NCBI GenBank assembly: GCA_903820505.1
Contig: CAIJHQ010000053.1
Coordinates: 1 to 64,000, forward strand
Source of the DNA: Candidatus Omnitrophota bacterium
GTDB taxonomy: Bacteria; Omnitrophota; Omnitrophia; Omnitrophales; Aquincolibacteriaceae
DNA: 64,000 nt
Direction: 5' to 3'
The number at the start of each line of letters is the position of its first letter. Within the stretch, counting starts at the first letter, position 1. Both the position numbers and the translations under genes were made by a program. Below are positions 9,398-17,852 of this stretch, one piece after another. The notes beneath the pieces were generated by a model, which was given only the letters and a program-made list of their open reading frames with translations, made no database searches and was not told the DNA's origin.

Positions 9398-10674
9398 AGG
9401 TCCTTTTGATCGGATCCGGCGGACGGGAGCATGCCTTGGCGTGGAAGATCGCGCAAAGCCCGCTGCTTAAGAAACTTTATGCGGCCCCGGGGAACGCCGG
9501 GATCTCGGAACTCGCGGAATGTGTTCCGTGCTCGGCGGAAGATATCGAGGGGCTTTTAGAATTTGCGTTGCGTGAGCGGATCAATCTTACGGTCGTCGGG
9601 CCGGAAGTCCCGCTTGTGGCCGGTCTTTGCGACCGGTTTAACGAGAAAGGTTTGAAAGTTTTCGGGCCGGGCAGGGATACGGCGATGCTTGAGGGGAGCA
9701 AGGCGTTCTCCAAAGACCTGATGACAAAGTACGGCGTTCCGACCGCGCCTTACGAGATCTTTTCGAACGTGAAGGAAGCGAAACACTATGTGATCGAATC
9801 CGAAATGCCGGTAGTGATCAAGGCGGACGGTCTTGCGGCCGGCAAGGGTGTCGTGATGTGCGACACTTCCGAACAGGCTGTCGCGGCGCTTACCCAGATC
9901 ATGGAGGCCCGTGTTTTCGGGGAGGCCGGCACCAAGGTGGTGGTGGAAAAGAAACTGGAAGGTGAGGAGCTTTCCGTGCTTGTGCTGACGGACGGCGGGA
10001 AGATCATCCCGCTCGCCAGCGCGCGCGACCACAAGAGGGCCTATGACCACGATCGCGGTCCTAACACGGGCGGCATGGGCGCTTTTTCACCGAACATGAA
10101 GATCCCGGAAGCGGAGATCGGAGGAATCATCGATGTTGCGATCCGTCCGATCGTGGAAGGGCTGAGCCAGGACGGGATGCCGTACCGCGGGGTCCTGTAC
10201 GCCGGCCTTATGTTGACAAAGGACGGGCCTTTTGTCCTGGAATATAACTGCCGTTTCGGGGATCCCGAGACGGAGGTCATTTTGCCGCGTCTGAAGTCGG
10301 ACCTTTTGCCGGTGATGGCGCAGATCGCCGCCGGTCGTCTGGAATGCGGGACGTTGGAATGGCACGACAAGGCCTGTATCACGGTCGTGATGGCCTCGCG
10401 GGGTTATCCGGGCTCTTATGAAAAAGGATTTCCCATCAATGGGTTGGAGGCGTTCAAACAGAAAGAGGATGTTTTTATTTTCCATGCTGGGACCGCGTGG
10501 AACACGAACCGCCAGATCGTGACCGCCGGCGGAAGGGTGCTGGCCGTGACCGCGCTCGGGGAGAACCTGAAAGCGGCGCATGACCGGGCCTATCAGGCTG
10601 TTTCGAAGATCAACTTTGAAGGCGGCTTCTGCCGCCGCGACATCGGCCATAAGGCCATAGAGGTGTTACGATGA
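9394..10674 (+). CDS. purD: GAR synthetase
   Basis: A 426-residue ATP-grasp enzyme joining glycine to phosphoribosylamine (step 2). It opens with the family hallmark KVLLIGSGGREHAL, then shows ADGLAAGKGVVM near residue 146, DHKRAYDHDRGPNTGGMGA near 210, and YNCRFGDPETEV near 287. It is not fused to PurM or PurN. The stop overlaps the purE start. Confidence 0.97.
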   Translation: MKVLLIGSGGREHALAWKIAQSPLLKKLYAAPGNAGISELAECVPCSAEDIEGLLEFALRERINLTVVGPEVPLVAGLCDRFNEKGLKVFGPGRDTAMLEGSKAFSKDLMTKYGVPTAPYEIFSNVKEAKHYVIESEMPVVIKADGLAAGKGVVMCDTSEQAVAALTQIMEARVFGEAGTKVVVEKKLEGEELSVLVLTDGGKIIPLASARDHKRAYDHDRGPNTGGMGAFSPNMKIPEAEIGGIIDVAIRPIVEGLSQDGMPYRGVLYAGLMLTKDGPFVLEYNCRFGDPETEVILPRLKSDLLPVMAQIAAGRLECGTLEWHDKACITVVMASRGYPGSYEKGFPINGLEAFKQKEDVFIFHAGTAWNTNRQIVTAGGRVLAVTALGENLKAAHDRAYQAVSKINFEGGFCRRDIGHKAIEVLR

Positions 10675-11180
10675 GCCAGGAACTTGTTTCGATCGTGATG
10701 GGCAGTGATTCCGATCTGGAAGTGATGCAGGAGTGCGCCGACATCCTGAAAGAGTTCGGCGTTTCCTATACTATGCAGGTCCTTTCCGCGCATCGCACGC
10801 CGGACCTGGTCGCGAAATTCGCCGTGAACGCGGCCAAAGAAGGGAAAAAGGTCATTATTGCCGGAGCGGGAGCTGCCGCGCATCTTGCGGGCGCCATTGC
10901 CGCGAACACGACGCTTCCCGTGATCGGGGTCCCTTTGGCGGCAACCTCTCTGAATGGCATGGACGCGCTTCTCGCGACGGTTCAGATGCCCGCGGGCGTA
11001 CCGGTGGCGACCGTGGCGGTGGGGAAGGCCGGCGCGAAGAACGCGGGACTTTTAGCGGTCCAGATCCTGGCGTTATCGGATGAGAAGCTGGCCGGACAGC
11101 TCGTGAAGTATAAGGACCTCCTGGCCTCCAGCTGTCAGAAGAAGAATGAGCATCTCCAGGAAAAGATCCGAAAAAAATGA
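10671..11180 (+). CDS. purE: N5-CAIR mutase (class I PurE)
   Basis: 169 residues. It isomerises N5-CAIR to CAIR. MGSDSDLEVM near residue 9, SAHRTP near 41, and AGAGAAAHLAG near 68 place it in class I, which normally works with PurK. No purK lies in this window; purN/purT and purH are also absent, so they must be elsewhere or replaced. The C-terminal lysine-rich tail (KKNEHLQEKIRKK) is longer than usual. It is the last gene of the purine operon. Confidence 0.93.
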   Translation: MSQELVSIVMGSDSDLEVMQECADILKEFGVSYTMQVLSAHRTPDLVAKFAVNAAKEGKKVIIAGAGAAAHLAGAIAANTTLPVIGVPLAATSLNGMDALLATVQMPAGVPVATVAVGKAGAKNAGLLAVQILALSDEKLAGQLVKYKDLLASSCQKKNEHLQEKIRKK

Positions 11181-11217
11181 GCCGCGGTCCTCAATTAAGG
11201 AAGTTGGGCAAATAGAA

Positions 11218-12282
11218 ATGAAACCCCATGTGATCGTGAAGCTCGACGCGCGGCATCTGGACGCGGCGCGTCTCGGGGAAGTCGCAGACGCTTGCCGCGA
11301 CAACAAGCTGGTCGTGTTCCCGACCGAGACCGTATACGGGATCGGTGGCAGAATGACAGCCCCCGCCATCGAGGAGCGTCTTTGTGAGATCAAGGGGCGC
11401 CCGCAGGGGAAGCCGTTCGCGTATCATCTCGGCGACTGGGAAATGCTCGAGACCTTGCAGGTGCAGGTGACGCCGGCTTTCCGGTTCATGGCGCGGCATT
11501 TTTGGCCCGGCCCGGTCACTTTTGTGGCACAGAACCGTTCGGGTCAAAAGATCGGCTTGAGATTTCCCAGTAACAAGATCGCGTGCGCGCTGATCAATGA
11601 GGTCGGAGAACCTTTCGTGGCGACGAGCGCGAACAAAAGCGGACAGACTTCACCGCACACCGCGCACCAGGCGGCGGAGTTCTTGGACGGCCTGTTCGAT
11701 CATATGATCGACGGCGGCAAGACCGAGTTCGCTTCCGATTCGACGGTCGTGGACCTTGCGGGGGCCGTTCCCGTCATTGTGCGGAAAGGTGCGCAGGGGG
11801 CCGAGGTCGAAAAGGCTGTTGATAAATTAAAAGCCGGAAATTTTCCGTTAAAAAGGATCCTGATGGTCTGTACCGGGAATTCCTGCCGCTCGCCGATGGC
11901 GGAGGGATGGCTCCGGCACGAACTCCATAAAAAAGGACTGTCCGCGCAGATCGAGGTCGCGTCATGCGGGATATCGGCGCGTGACGGACTTCCGGCGTCG
12001 TTTGAGGCGGAATTTGCATTGCGCAATCGCGAGATCCCCACCGGGCAGCACCGCTCCCGGGCTATTCGCAAGGGGGACGTCTGGGGCGCGGACCTGATCT
12101 TCGCGATGGGACCGCAACACGCGGATGAGGTGGCCCGTTTGCTGGCCGCCGCGAAAGAACGGACGGTCGTTCTGAACGTTCCCGATCCGATCGGCATGGG
12201 GATGAATGTTTATGAGGCGACCCTGGCTGAGATCGAGACGAAATTAAAACCTTACATGAATGAGATCACCAAACTTCCATAA
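11218..12282 (+). CDS. fusion of TsaC/Sua5 (threonylcarbamoyl-AMP synthase) and LMW protein phosphatase
   Basis: 354 residues in two domains. Residues about 1-205 are a Sua5/YciO/YrdC domain (VVFPTETVYGIGG, KGRPQGKPFAYH, FVATSANKSGQ), which makes threonylcarbamoyl-AMP for tRNA t6A. Residues about 212-354 are a low-molecular-weight phosphatase: P-loop CTGNSCRS with nucleophile Cys218, and the general acid in PDPIG. In Bacillus these are adjacent genes, ywlC and ywlE, followed by ywlF (rpiB) and glyA; here they are one chain, followed by rpiB and glyA. The P-loop Ser lies where YwlE (an arginine phosphatase) has Thr. ATG 11218 is chosen because AAGGAAG precedes it; the upstream open frame overlaps purE. 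Confidence 0.9.
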   Translation: MKPHVIVKLDARHLDAARLGEVADACRDNKLVVFPTETVYGIGGRMTAPAIEERLCEIKGRPQGKPFAYHLGDWEMLETLQVQVTPAFRFMARHFWPGPVTFVAQNRSGQKIGLRFPSNKIACALINEVGEPFVATSANKSGQTSPHTAHQAAEFLDGLFDHMIDGGKTEFASDSTVVDLAGAVPVIVRKGAQGAEVEKAVDKLKAGNFPLKRILMVCTGNSCRSPMAEGWLRHELHKKGLSAQIEVASCGISARDGLPASFEAEFALRNREIPTGQHRSRAIRKGDVWGADLIFAMGPQHADEVARLLAAAKERTVVLNVPDPIGMGMNVYEATLAEIETKLKPYMNEITKLP

Positions 12283-12299
12283 ACCAAAAGGCAGGGACC

Positions 12300-12755
12300 A
12301 TGGTCAAACCTAAAGTTGCGCTCGCAAGCGATCATCGCGGGGTCCAAATGAAGAATGCGCTGATCGAACATTTGAAGAACAAGAACTTCGACGTCGTCGA
12401 CTGCGGTTCCTTTACCGAGGACTCTTGCGACTATCCGGATTTCATCATCGCCGCGGCCGAGAAAGTGGCCAAGAAAGAGTGCCACCGGGCCATCGGGATC
12501 TGCTATACCGGCATCGGGAGCGCGATCGCGGCCAACAAGGTCCACGGGATCCGCGCGGCGCTGTGCCAGAATATCGAGCAGGCGCGTCTTTCCCGGGGGC
12601 ATAACGATTCCAATATGCTGATCCTGGGGGCGGGGTTCCTGCCGCAGGGCATGCTTTTTCCGCTGGTCGACACCTGGCTTAACACACCATTTGAAAGGGG
12701 CCGTCATGAAGTGCGCGTCAACAAGATCAAAGCCTATGAACAAAAGCATCATTGA
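12300..12755 (+). CDS. rpiB: ribose-5-phosphate isomerase B family protein
   Basis: 151 residues of the RpiB/LacAB fold, interconverting ribulose-5-P and ribose-5-[11 protein letters not shown] at the N-terminus is the phosphate-binding signature. Cys68 in [15 protein letters not shown] sits at the catalytic base position; the usual Gly after Cys is Tyr here. [11 protein letters not shown] near residue 97 carries the conserved HND. The substrate would feed PRPP for the upstream purine operon. Its end overlaps the glyA start by 20 bp. Confidence 0.92.
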   Translation: MVKPKVALASDHRGVQMKNALIEHLKNKNFDVVDCGSFTEDSCDYPDFIIAAAEKVAKKECHRAIGICYTGIGSAIAANKVHGIRAALCQNIEQARLSRGHNDSNMLILGAGFLPQGMLFPLVDTWLNTPFERGRHEVRVNKIKAYEQKHH

Positions 12756-14001
12756 TCTGACACAGTTACGGTCCGCCGATCCCGACATTTACAACGCGAT
12801 CCGTGCGGAGGTCTGCCGTCAGAACGACAATATCGAGTTGATCGCAAGCGAGAATTTCACGTCGCTCGCGGTCCTTGAGGCGATGGGGTCGGTACTGACC
12901 AATAAATACGCCGAAGGGTATCCTGCGAAGCGCTGGTACGGCGGTTGCGAGAACGTCGACGTGGTGGAACAGCTGGCGATCGACCGGGCGAAGCAGCTTT
13001 TCGGGGCGGAACACGCGAATGTCCAGCCGCACAGCGGAACCTCGGCGAATATAGCGGTCTTTATGGCCCTGCTCGAACCGGGGGACAAGATCCTCGGGAT
13101 GAACCTGACCCACGGCGGACATCTGTCGCACGGTCATAAAATGAATTATTCGGGGAAATTCTACACAATCATTCCGTACGGAGTGAGCCCGAAGGACGAG
13201 CAGATCGACTATGCGGAGCTTGAAAGTCTCGCCAGGGAGCACAAACCTAAAATGATCCTCCTGGGAGCTTCGGCGTACTCGCGCATCATTGATTTCGAGC
13301 GCGGTCGCAAGATCGCGGACCAGGTCGGCGCGTTGCTGATGGTGGATATGGCGCATTTCGCGGGTCTTGTGGCGACGGGGCATCATCCGAGCCCCATTCC
13401 GTACTCCGATGTCGTGACAACGACGACGCATAAGACGCTCCGGGGACCGCGGGCGGGTCTTATTCTTTGCAAGGAAAAGTATGCCAAGGCGATCGATTCC
13501 GCCGTTTTTCCAGGCATTCAGGGCGGGCCGCTGATGCATGTGATCGCGGCAAAGGCGGTAGCGCTTAAGGAAGCCTTGAGCCCGGAATTCAAACAATACT
13601 CCGGACAGGTCGTCAAGAACGCCAAAGTTCTTGCCAAAGCGATGGCCGCGCGCGGATGGAGGATCGTTTCCGGCGGCACGGACAATCACTTGATGCTCGT
13701 GGACGTGACGGTAAAAGGTTTCAACGGAAAACAGGTGCAGGAACTTCTCGATAAAGTGAAGATCACCGTGAACAAGAACATGATCCCGTTCGACAAGGAA
13801 TCGCCCTTCAAAGGTTCCGGCGTGCGGTTGGGGACTCCGGCGGTAACGACCCGCGGCATGAAAGAAGCGGAAATGGAGCTGATCGCATCGCTAATCGACG
13901 AATGTTTGAAAGCTCCGGAGGATGCGGGGAATATCGCGAAGGTCCTCGCCAAGGTCGGGGACCTGACCGGAAAATTCCCGCTTTATCCGGAATTGCGGTA
14001 A
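12736..14001 (+). CDS. glyA: serine hydroxymethyltransferase
   Basis: 421 residues. It converts serine and tetrahydrofolate to glycine and methylene-THF, supplying glycine and one-carbon units to the purine pathway encoded upstream. Motifs: [11 protein letters not shown] near residue 34, [20 protein letters not shown] near 55, and [15 protein letters not shown] with PLP-binding Lys233. The chosen ATG overlaps rpiB; a longer start at 12691 would add 15 basic residues lacking conservation. Confidence 0.97.
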   Translation: MNKSIIDLTQLRSADPDIYNAIRAEVCRQNDNIELIASENFTSLAVLEAMGSVLTNKYAEGYPAKRWYGGCENVDVVEQLAIDRAKQLFGAEHANVQPHSGTSANIAVFMALLEPGDKILGMNLTHGGHLSHGHKMNYSGKFYTIIPYGVSPKDEQIDYAELESLAREHKPKMILLGASAYSRIIDFERGRKIADQVGALLMVDMAHFAGLVATGHHPSPIPYSDVVTTTTHKTLRGPRAGLILCKEKYAKAIDSAVFPGIQGGPLMHVIAAKAVALKEALSPEFKQYSGQVVKNAKVLAKAMAARGWRIVSGGTDNHLMLVDVTVKGFNGKQVQELLDKVKITVNKNMIPFDKESPFKGSGVRLGTPAVTTRGMKEAEMELIASLIDECLKAPEDAGNIAKVLAKVGDLTGKFPLYPELR

Positions 14002-14012
14002 AAAAGGAGCTC

Positions 14013-14471
14013 ATGCGCTGTCCGTATTGTAAAAAAGATTCCGATAAGGTGATCGACTCGCGGTCCGCGAACGAAGGGGAATTGATCCGCCGCCGCCGGG
14101 AGTGCACGGCGTGCGACAAGCGTTTCACCACGTACGAGCGGGTCGAAGAGATCCCGATGTTCGTGGTCAAAAAGGACCAGCGGCGCGAGGCGTATGAGCG
14201 GCAGAAAGTCCTCGCCGGAGTTTACAAAGCATGCGAAAAACGCCCGGTGCCTCTGGCGGCGCAGGAGCAGATCGCCGTCGATCTGGAGATCACGGTGCGG
14301 GAAAAGTATGACCGGGAGATCCCGTCACGCGTTATCGGCGAATTTATCATGCAGCGTCTGGCGAAGATCGACCAGGTGGCGTATGTGCGGTTCGCGAGCG
14401 TGTACCGTGATTTTCAGGATGTGGGGCACTTCATGAAAGAACTGAAGTTTCTCTTGGCAAAGCCGAAGTAG
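14013..14471 (+). CDS. nrdR: ribonucleotide reductase regulator NrdR
   Basis: 152 residues. The N-terminal zinc ribbon uses Cys3, Cys6, Cys31 and Cys34 (MRCPYC ... CTAC), followed by an ATP-cone from about residue 49 to 139. NrdR represses ribonucleotide reductase genes through NrdR boxes. An AAAAAGGAG site lies just before ATG 14013, 11 bp after glyA, so it is probably in the same transcript. The C-terminus ends FHFMKEL-like, as usual. Confidence 0.96.
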   Translation: MRCPYCKKDSDKVIDSRSANEGELIRRRRECTACDKRFTTYERVEEIPMFVVKKDQRREAYERQKVLAGVYKACEKRPVPLAAQEQIAVDLEITVREKYDREIPSRVIGEFIMQRLAKIDQVAYVRFASVYRDFQDVGHFMKELKFLLAKPK

Positions 14472-14606
14472 TCCTGTAACAAAGACAGAAAAGCTTTATT
14501 GTCGTCTTCGGATCCGTATTGTATGATACTAACCCAATAAGGTCGCAGGTGAGCTCTCAGCTTTTGGGAGCCGCGAGTGCAACCGAAACCAAAAGGAGAG
14601 AGTGCT

Positions 14607-14861
14607 ATGGCGAAAGCGAATGCAGCGTTTATGAAGCCGATGAATGTGAGCGCGGAACTTGCAGTGGTCGTTGGCAAAGGACCGATGCCCCGCAGTGAAG
14701 TCGTCAAGAAGCTCTGGGAATACATCAAGAAGAACAAGCTCCAGGATGCCAAGAACAAGCGTAACATCAATGCGGATGCGAGTCTCAAAACCGTGTTCGC
14801 CGGCAAAGCGGTCGTCAATATGTTCGAGATGACCAAACTCGTCAGCAAACACCTGTCTTAG
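14607..14861 (+). CDS. SWIB/MDM2-domain protein
   Basis: 84 residues that are almost entirely one SWIB domain: MKPMNVSAELAVVVG, then MPRSEVVKKLWEYIKKNKLQD, then the NINADASLKTVF segment. In bacteria, stand-alone SWIB proteins are known from Chlamydiae and related groups, where a chromatin or DNA-condensing role has been proposed but is not settled. It has its own AAAAGGAGAG site and a leader of about 135 bp, so it is probably transcribed separately from nrdR and strongly translated. Confidence 0.9.
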   Translation: MAKANAAFMKPMNVSAELAVVVGKGPMPRSEVVKKLWEYIKKNKLQDAKNKRNINADASLKTVFAGKAVVNMFEMTKLVSKHLS

Positions 14862-14885
14862 GCCTCATTCGAATTTCATCACTCC

Positions 14886-15032
14886 GGCGGGTATCGTGGG
14901 TGCCCGCAGGGTGTGTGTCAAGAGAAGGATGCGAGGGGAGGACCCGTAAGTTTTTACGGGTCTTCCCCGACCTAAGCGAAGTGGTTTCGGTAAGCCGGCA
15001 ATAAGCGAGTTTTTAGGTCGGGTTTTTCTTTT
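14886..15032 (+). ncRNA. structured RNA region with two overlapping hairpins and intrinsic terminator
   Basis: A 15-bp hairpin (935-949 with 954-968 in the 14,000s, one G-U) has a 4-base loop. A second long stem pairs 14966-14975 with 15013-15022 and is followed by a T-run from 15023, making an intrinsic terminator. Both stems need the same CCC at 14966-14968, so their bases compete. A smaller GCGGG/CCCGC hairpin lies at 14886-14908. It may simply end the SWIB transcript, or be an attenuator before the gene at 15094. I do not recognise it as a known RNA class. Confidence 0.55.
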
Positions 15033-15093
15033 ACGGCGTTGTCGGTGCCGTGGGGATAGGCGGCTCTTCAAAATTTTTAAAGGAGTGATCGTT

Positions 15094-15963
15094 ATGGGGG
15101 GAAAATTCGGTATCGTTCTTGCCTTTCTTCTTTCGGTCGCCGCGGCGGGCGGTTCGTACTATCTCTATCGGGGCGTGGTCGAAGAACGCGGCCGGCGCGA
15201 GAGTGTCGAGGCCAAGTATGAGCAGGTCAAGGAGAAGATCCTGGCCGTCCAGTCCGAGAACGAACAGACCAACACCGAAAAAGAGAAATATAAAGCCGAG
15301 AGCGAAGACTACCGCAGCCGGGCCCAGGCCATGCAGGGGCAGGTCGAGCAGTTGCAGGGCGAGCAGACCAAGAACAAAGAAATGCAGCAGTCCCTCGAGA
15401 AACAGATCAGTTCCCATTTAGCGACGGTGGCCGAGCTCCAGAAGAAGGTCGAAGAGCTCGACAAAAAGGCGACGGAAGCCCAACAGGCTTGCGCGGTCGA
15501 GCCTGCGGACCTCGTGCCCGTGCCCCAGCCGTTCGGATCTGCGAGCGGAGCGTCCGTGACGGCCGCCGCGGCGACGGCGGCAAATTCCGCCGGCCTCAAG
15601 TTCACATCTTCAACGTCAACTCCCTCGTCTTCGGTCGCGCAGAGACTTGCGGCGGCTTCTGCCGGTACAAACGTGGCAGCGACGCCGTCGACGAGCACCG
15701 CAACCTCCGTAGCGCCGCTTCAGGAAGCGTTGAAGGGACCGAGGGTCCTGACGGTCAACCGGAAATTCAACTTTGTCGTGGTCAATCAGGGGATCCAGGA
15801 CGGGCTTAAGTTAGGGGACAAGCTGACGGTCATCGGTCGCGGCAGCGGAGCCAGCGCCAGTCTCCAGGTCGAAAAACTTTACGATAAATTTTGCGCGGCG
15901 ACCATTGTCGAGGAAAACTCTAAGAACCAGGTTGCCGAAGGCGATGAAGTCCGCAGGGGTTAA
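15094..15963 (+). CDS. membrane-anchored coiled-coil protein
   Basis: 289 residues. One N-terminal membrane segment (residues about 6-23) is followed by a long coiled coil to about residue 130 (EQVKEKILAVQSENEQTN and similar heptads). A low-complexity Ala/Ser/Thr linker (about 150-215) follows, then a compact C-terminal domain of about 75 residues containing VVVNQGIQDGLKLGDKLTVIGRG. That last pattern resembles the small beta domain at the C-terminus of some FlgT-like and envelope proteins. ATG 15094 has AAGGAG 9 bp upstream. Probably periplasmic; function unknown. Confidence 0.8.
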   Translation: MGGKFGIVLAFLLSVAAAGGSYYLYRGVVEERGRRESVEAKYEQVKEKILAVQSENEQTNTEKEKYKAESEDYRSRAQAMQGQVEQLQGEQTKNKEMQQSLEKQISSHLATVAELQKKVEELDKKATEAQQACAVEPADLVPVPQPFGSASGASVTAAAATAANSAGLKFTSSTSTPSSSVAQRLAAASAGTNVAATPSTSTATSVAPLQEALKGPRVLTVNRKFNFVVVNQGIQDGLKLGDKLTVIGRGSGASASLQVEKLYDKFCAATIVEENSKNQVAEGDEVRRG

Positions 15964-16195
15964 AGCCCTTTTTTTTCTTCAGTTATTTCTTCTCGGGGTC
16001 TGTTGCGGTCGTGGGATCGCGGCCGAGGATGCCGGAGGCGATCAGGTCCGGCTCGAGCTTGAAGAGATCAAAGCCCGTCTTACTGCCGTAGAGAGCCAGC
16101 AGCTGAGTCTTCTCGCTAAAAAGGATGATATCCTCAAGAAGATCGAGCAGGTCCGTGTTTGGTCCCGGCACAGCGGAGGCGCGAAAAGTCCGTGA
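15944..16195 (+). CDS. small exported coiled-coil protein, copy 1
   Basis: 83 residues with a signal peptide (hydrophobic LFFLQLFLLGVCCG, cleavage near IAAEDA). The mature part is a single helix, LEEIKARLTAVESQQLSLL to VRVWSRHS. The start overlaps the previous gene by 20 bp. It is paralogous to the next gene: both have EEIK.RL, an ES-Q motif and RVW near the end. Function unknown. Confidence 0.7.
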   Translation: MKSAGVKALFFLQLFLLGVCCGRGIAAEDAGGDQVRLELEEIKARLTAVESQQLSLLAKKDDILKKIEQVRVWSRHSGGAKSP

Positions 16196-16422
16196 AGAAT
16201 GTTTCCTTCCTATTCCTTTTCGTTCCGCTCCTTTTCTTAGCCGTACCTCTCCCTAAAAGTGCCGCGGCGGAAGATGCTCCGGACAGCCGGTTCCAGCCTC
16301 AACTCGAAGAGATCAAGACCCGCCTTGGGCATATCGAGAGCCTGCAGCAGGAGAGTGCCGCCAAAGATGAAAAGATCCTCGAAGAGCTCGACCGCCTGCG
16401 TGTTTGGGTCCGCCGGAAGTAA
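16192..16422 (+). CDS. small exported coiled-coil protein, copy 2
   Basis: 76 residues from GTG 16192, which overlaps the preceding stop by 4 bp (GTGA). It has a signal peptide (FLFLFVPLLFLAVPL, cleavage near SAAAED) and a mature helix LEEIKTRLGHIESLQQES to RLRVWVRRK. It aligns along its full mature length with the gene before it, so it arose by tandem duplication. aroA starts 12 bp downstream. Confidence 0.7.
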   Translation: MKNVSFLFLFVPLLFLAVPLPKSAAAEDAPDSRFQPQLEEIKTRLGHIESLQQESAAKDEKILEELDRLRVWVRRK

Positions 16423-16434
16423 TCACCCGCTATC

Positions 16435-17727
16435 ATGAGCCAACTTTCTTTCACCGGACCGGGACAATTCCGCGGCACTTATACTCCTCCTGGGGATAAA
16501 TCCATTTCTCACAGGGCCCTCTTATTCGGTGCATTGGCCGACGGAGAGAGCTCGTACGAGAATTTCCTTGAAGCGGAAGATTGTCTGCACACCCTCGGAG
16601 CTCTGCGCCAGATGGGCATCTCGATCGAACATGAACTGGGAAGCGGTCGGGTCCGCGTTCGGGGAGGCGGGCTCCAAGGGCTTAAGGCCCCCGCAAAAGA
16701 ACTTTATCTGGGGAATTCCGGGACGTCGATGCGGCTTTTACTGGGAGTTCTTGCCGGACAAAAGTTCGAAGCGGTGATGTCGGGGGACCCGTCGCTTTCC
16801 AAACGGCCCATGCGCCGCGTGACCGACCCGCTGAAGCGGATGGGGGCCCAGATCAAGGGACGCGAGGACGCGAACTATGCCCCTCTGACGATCCGCGGCG
16901 GAAGACTTCACGGGATCGACTTTGAGAATAAACTTAGCAGCGCCCAGGTCAAATCCGCGCTGCTTTTTGCCGGGATGTACGCGGAAGGGAAGACCCTGAT
17001 CCGCGAAGCGGTCCCCTCCCGTGATCACACAGAAAGATTCCTGGAAGCCGCGGGCGCGCGGTTCCAAAAGAACGGCGAGCGGCTGATCATCGAACGAACG
17101 GAAAAACTTTTACCTCTTTGCGGGCGCATCGCGGGTGATATTTCGTCCGCTGCTTTTTTTATCGTCGGCGCGGCGATGATCCCGGGATCGGAAGTGACCT
17201 TGCGGGATGTCGGCCTCAATCCCACGCGTACCGGTGTTCTGGAAGTTTTAAAACGCATGGGCGCCCGGATCGAAACCCGGGTGACGCAAACCATTCCCGA
17301 GCCGATGGGAGATATCCACGTCCGGGGCGCTAAACTCAAAGGAACGGGCATTTCTCATCAGGAGATACCGTCCCTGATCGACGAACTTCCGGTCCTGATG
17401 GTGGCCATGGCTCTTGCGGAAGGGGAAAGCCTCATTTCGGGAGCCGCTGAATTGCGCGTCAAAGAAACGGACCGGATCCAATCGATGGTCCGGAACCTGA
17501 AAGCGATCGGGGCTTCGATCGAAGAGCTTCCCGACGGGTCCCTTGTGCGCGGCGTGGAGGGATTCCACGGCGCCACGGTGCAAAGTTTCGGGGACCACCG
17601 CACCGCGATGAGCATGGGAGTGGCCAGCCTAGCGACTCGGGGAACGGTTACGGTACAGGACTCCGACTGCATCGCGACGTCGTACCCCTTGTTCACGGAT
17701 CATTTCAACCGACTGAAGAACGGATGA
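16435..17727 (+). CDS. aroA: EPSP synthase (3-phosphoshikimate 1-carboxyvinyltransferase)
   Basis: 430 residues. It joins shikimate-3-phosphate and PEP in aromatic amino acid synthesis. Visible are PPGDKSISHRALLFGALA at residues about 18-35, LGNSGTSMRLLLG near 87, LRVKETDRIQSM near 340, and DHRTAMSMGVA near 386. The two-domain beta-alpha repeat is complete. It follows the small coiled-coil genes in the same direction, but other aro genes are not in the window. Confidence 0.97.
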   Translation: MSQLSFTGPGQFRGTYTPPGDKSISHRALLFGALADGESSYENFLEAEDCLHTLGALRQMGISIEHELGSGRVRVRGGGLQGLKAPAKELYLGNSGTSMRLLLGVLAGQKFEAVMSGDPSLSKRPMRRVTDPLKRMGAQIKGREDANYAPLTIRGGRLHGIDFENKLSSAQVKSALLFAGMYAEGKTLIREAVPSRDHTERFLEAAGARFQKNGERLIIERTEKLLPLCGRIAGDISSAAFFIVGAAMIPGSEVTLRDVGLNPTRTGVLEVLKRMGARIETRVTQTIPEPMGDIHVRGAKLKGTGISHQEIPSLIDELPVLMVAMALAEGESLISGAAELRVKETDRIQSMVRNLKAIGASIEELPDGSLVRGVEGFHGATVQSFGDHRTAMSMGVASLATRGTVTVQDSDCIATSYPLFTDHFNRLKNG

Positions 17728-17772
17728 AGGAACGGGCGTGATCCGGCGGCTTTGTTTTTACCTTGTTTTGGT

Positions 17773-17801
17773 TTGACAGGGCATGGGGCTTTCGATATAC
17801 T
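17773..17801 (+). promoter_or_regulatory. sigma70-type promoter for the mre operon
   Basis: TTGACA at 17773-17778, a 17-bp spacer and TATACT at 17796-17801 lie 52 bp before mreB, after aroA has ended. The hexamers are the same as those before tRNA-Glu. Confidence 0.8.
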
Positions 17802-17852
17802 ACGACCCGCTTAACCACAAGCCCGCTGTAAACTTACGCAAAGGTAAAGAGA

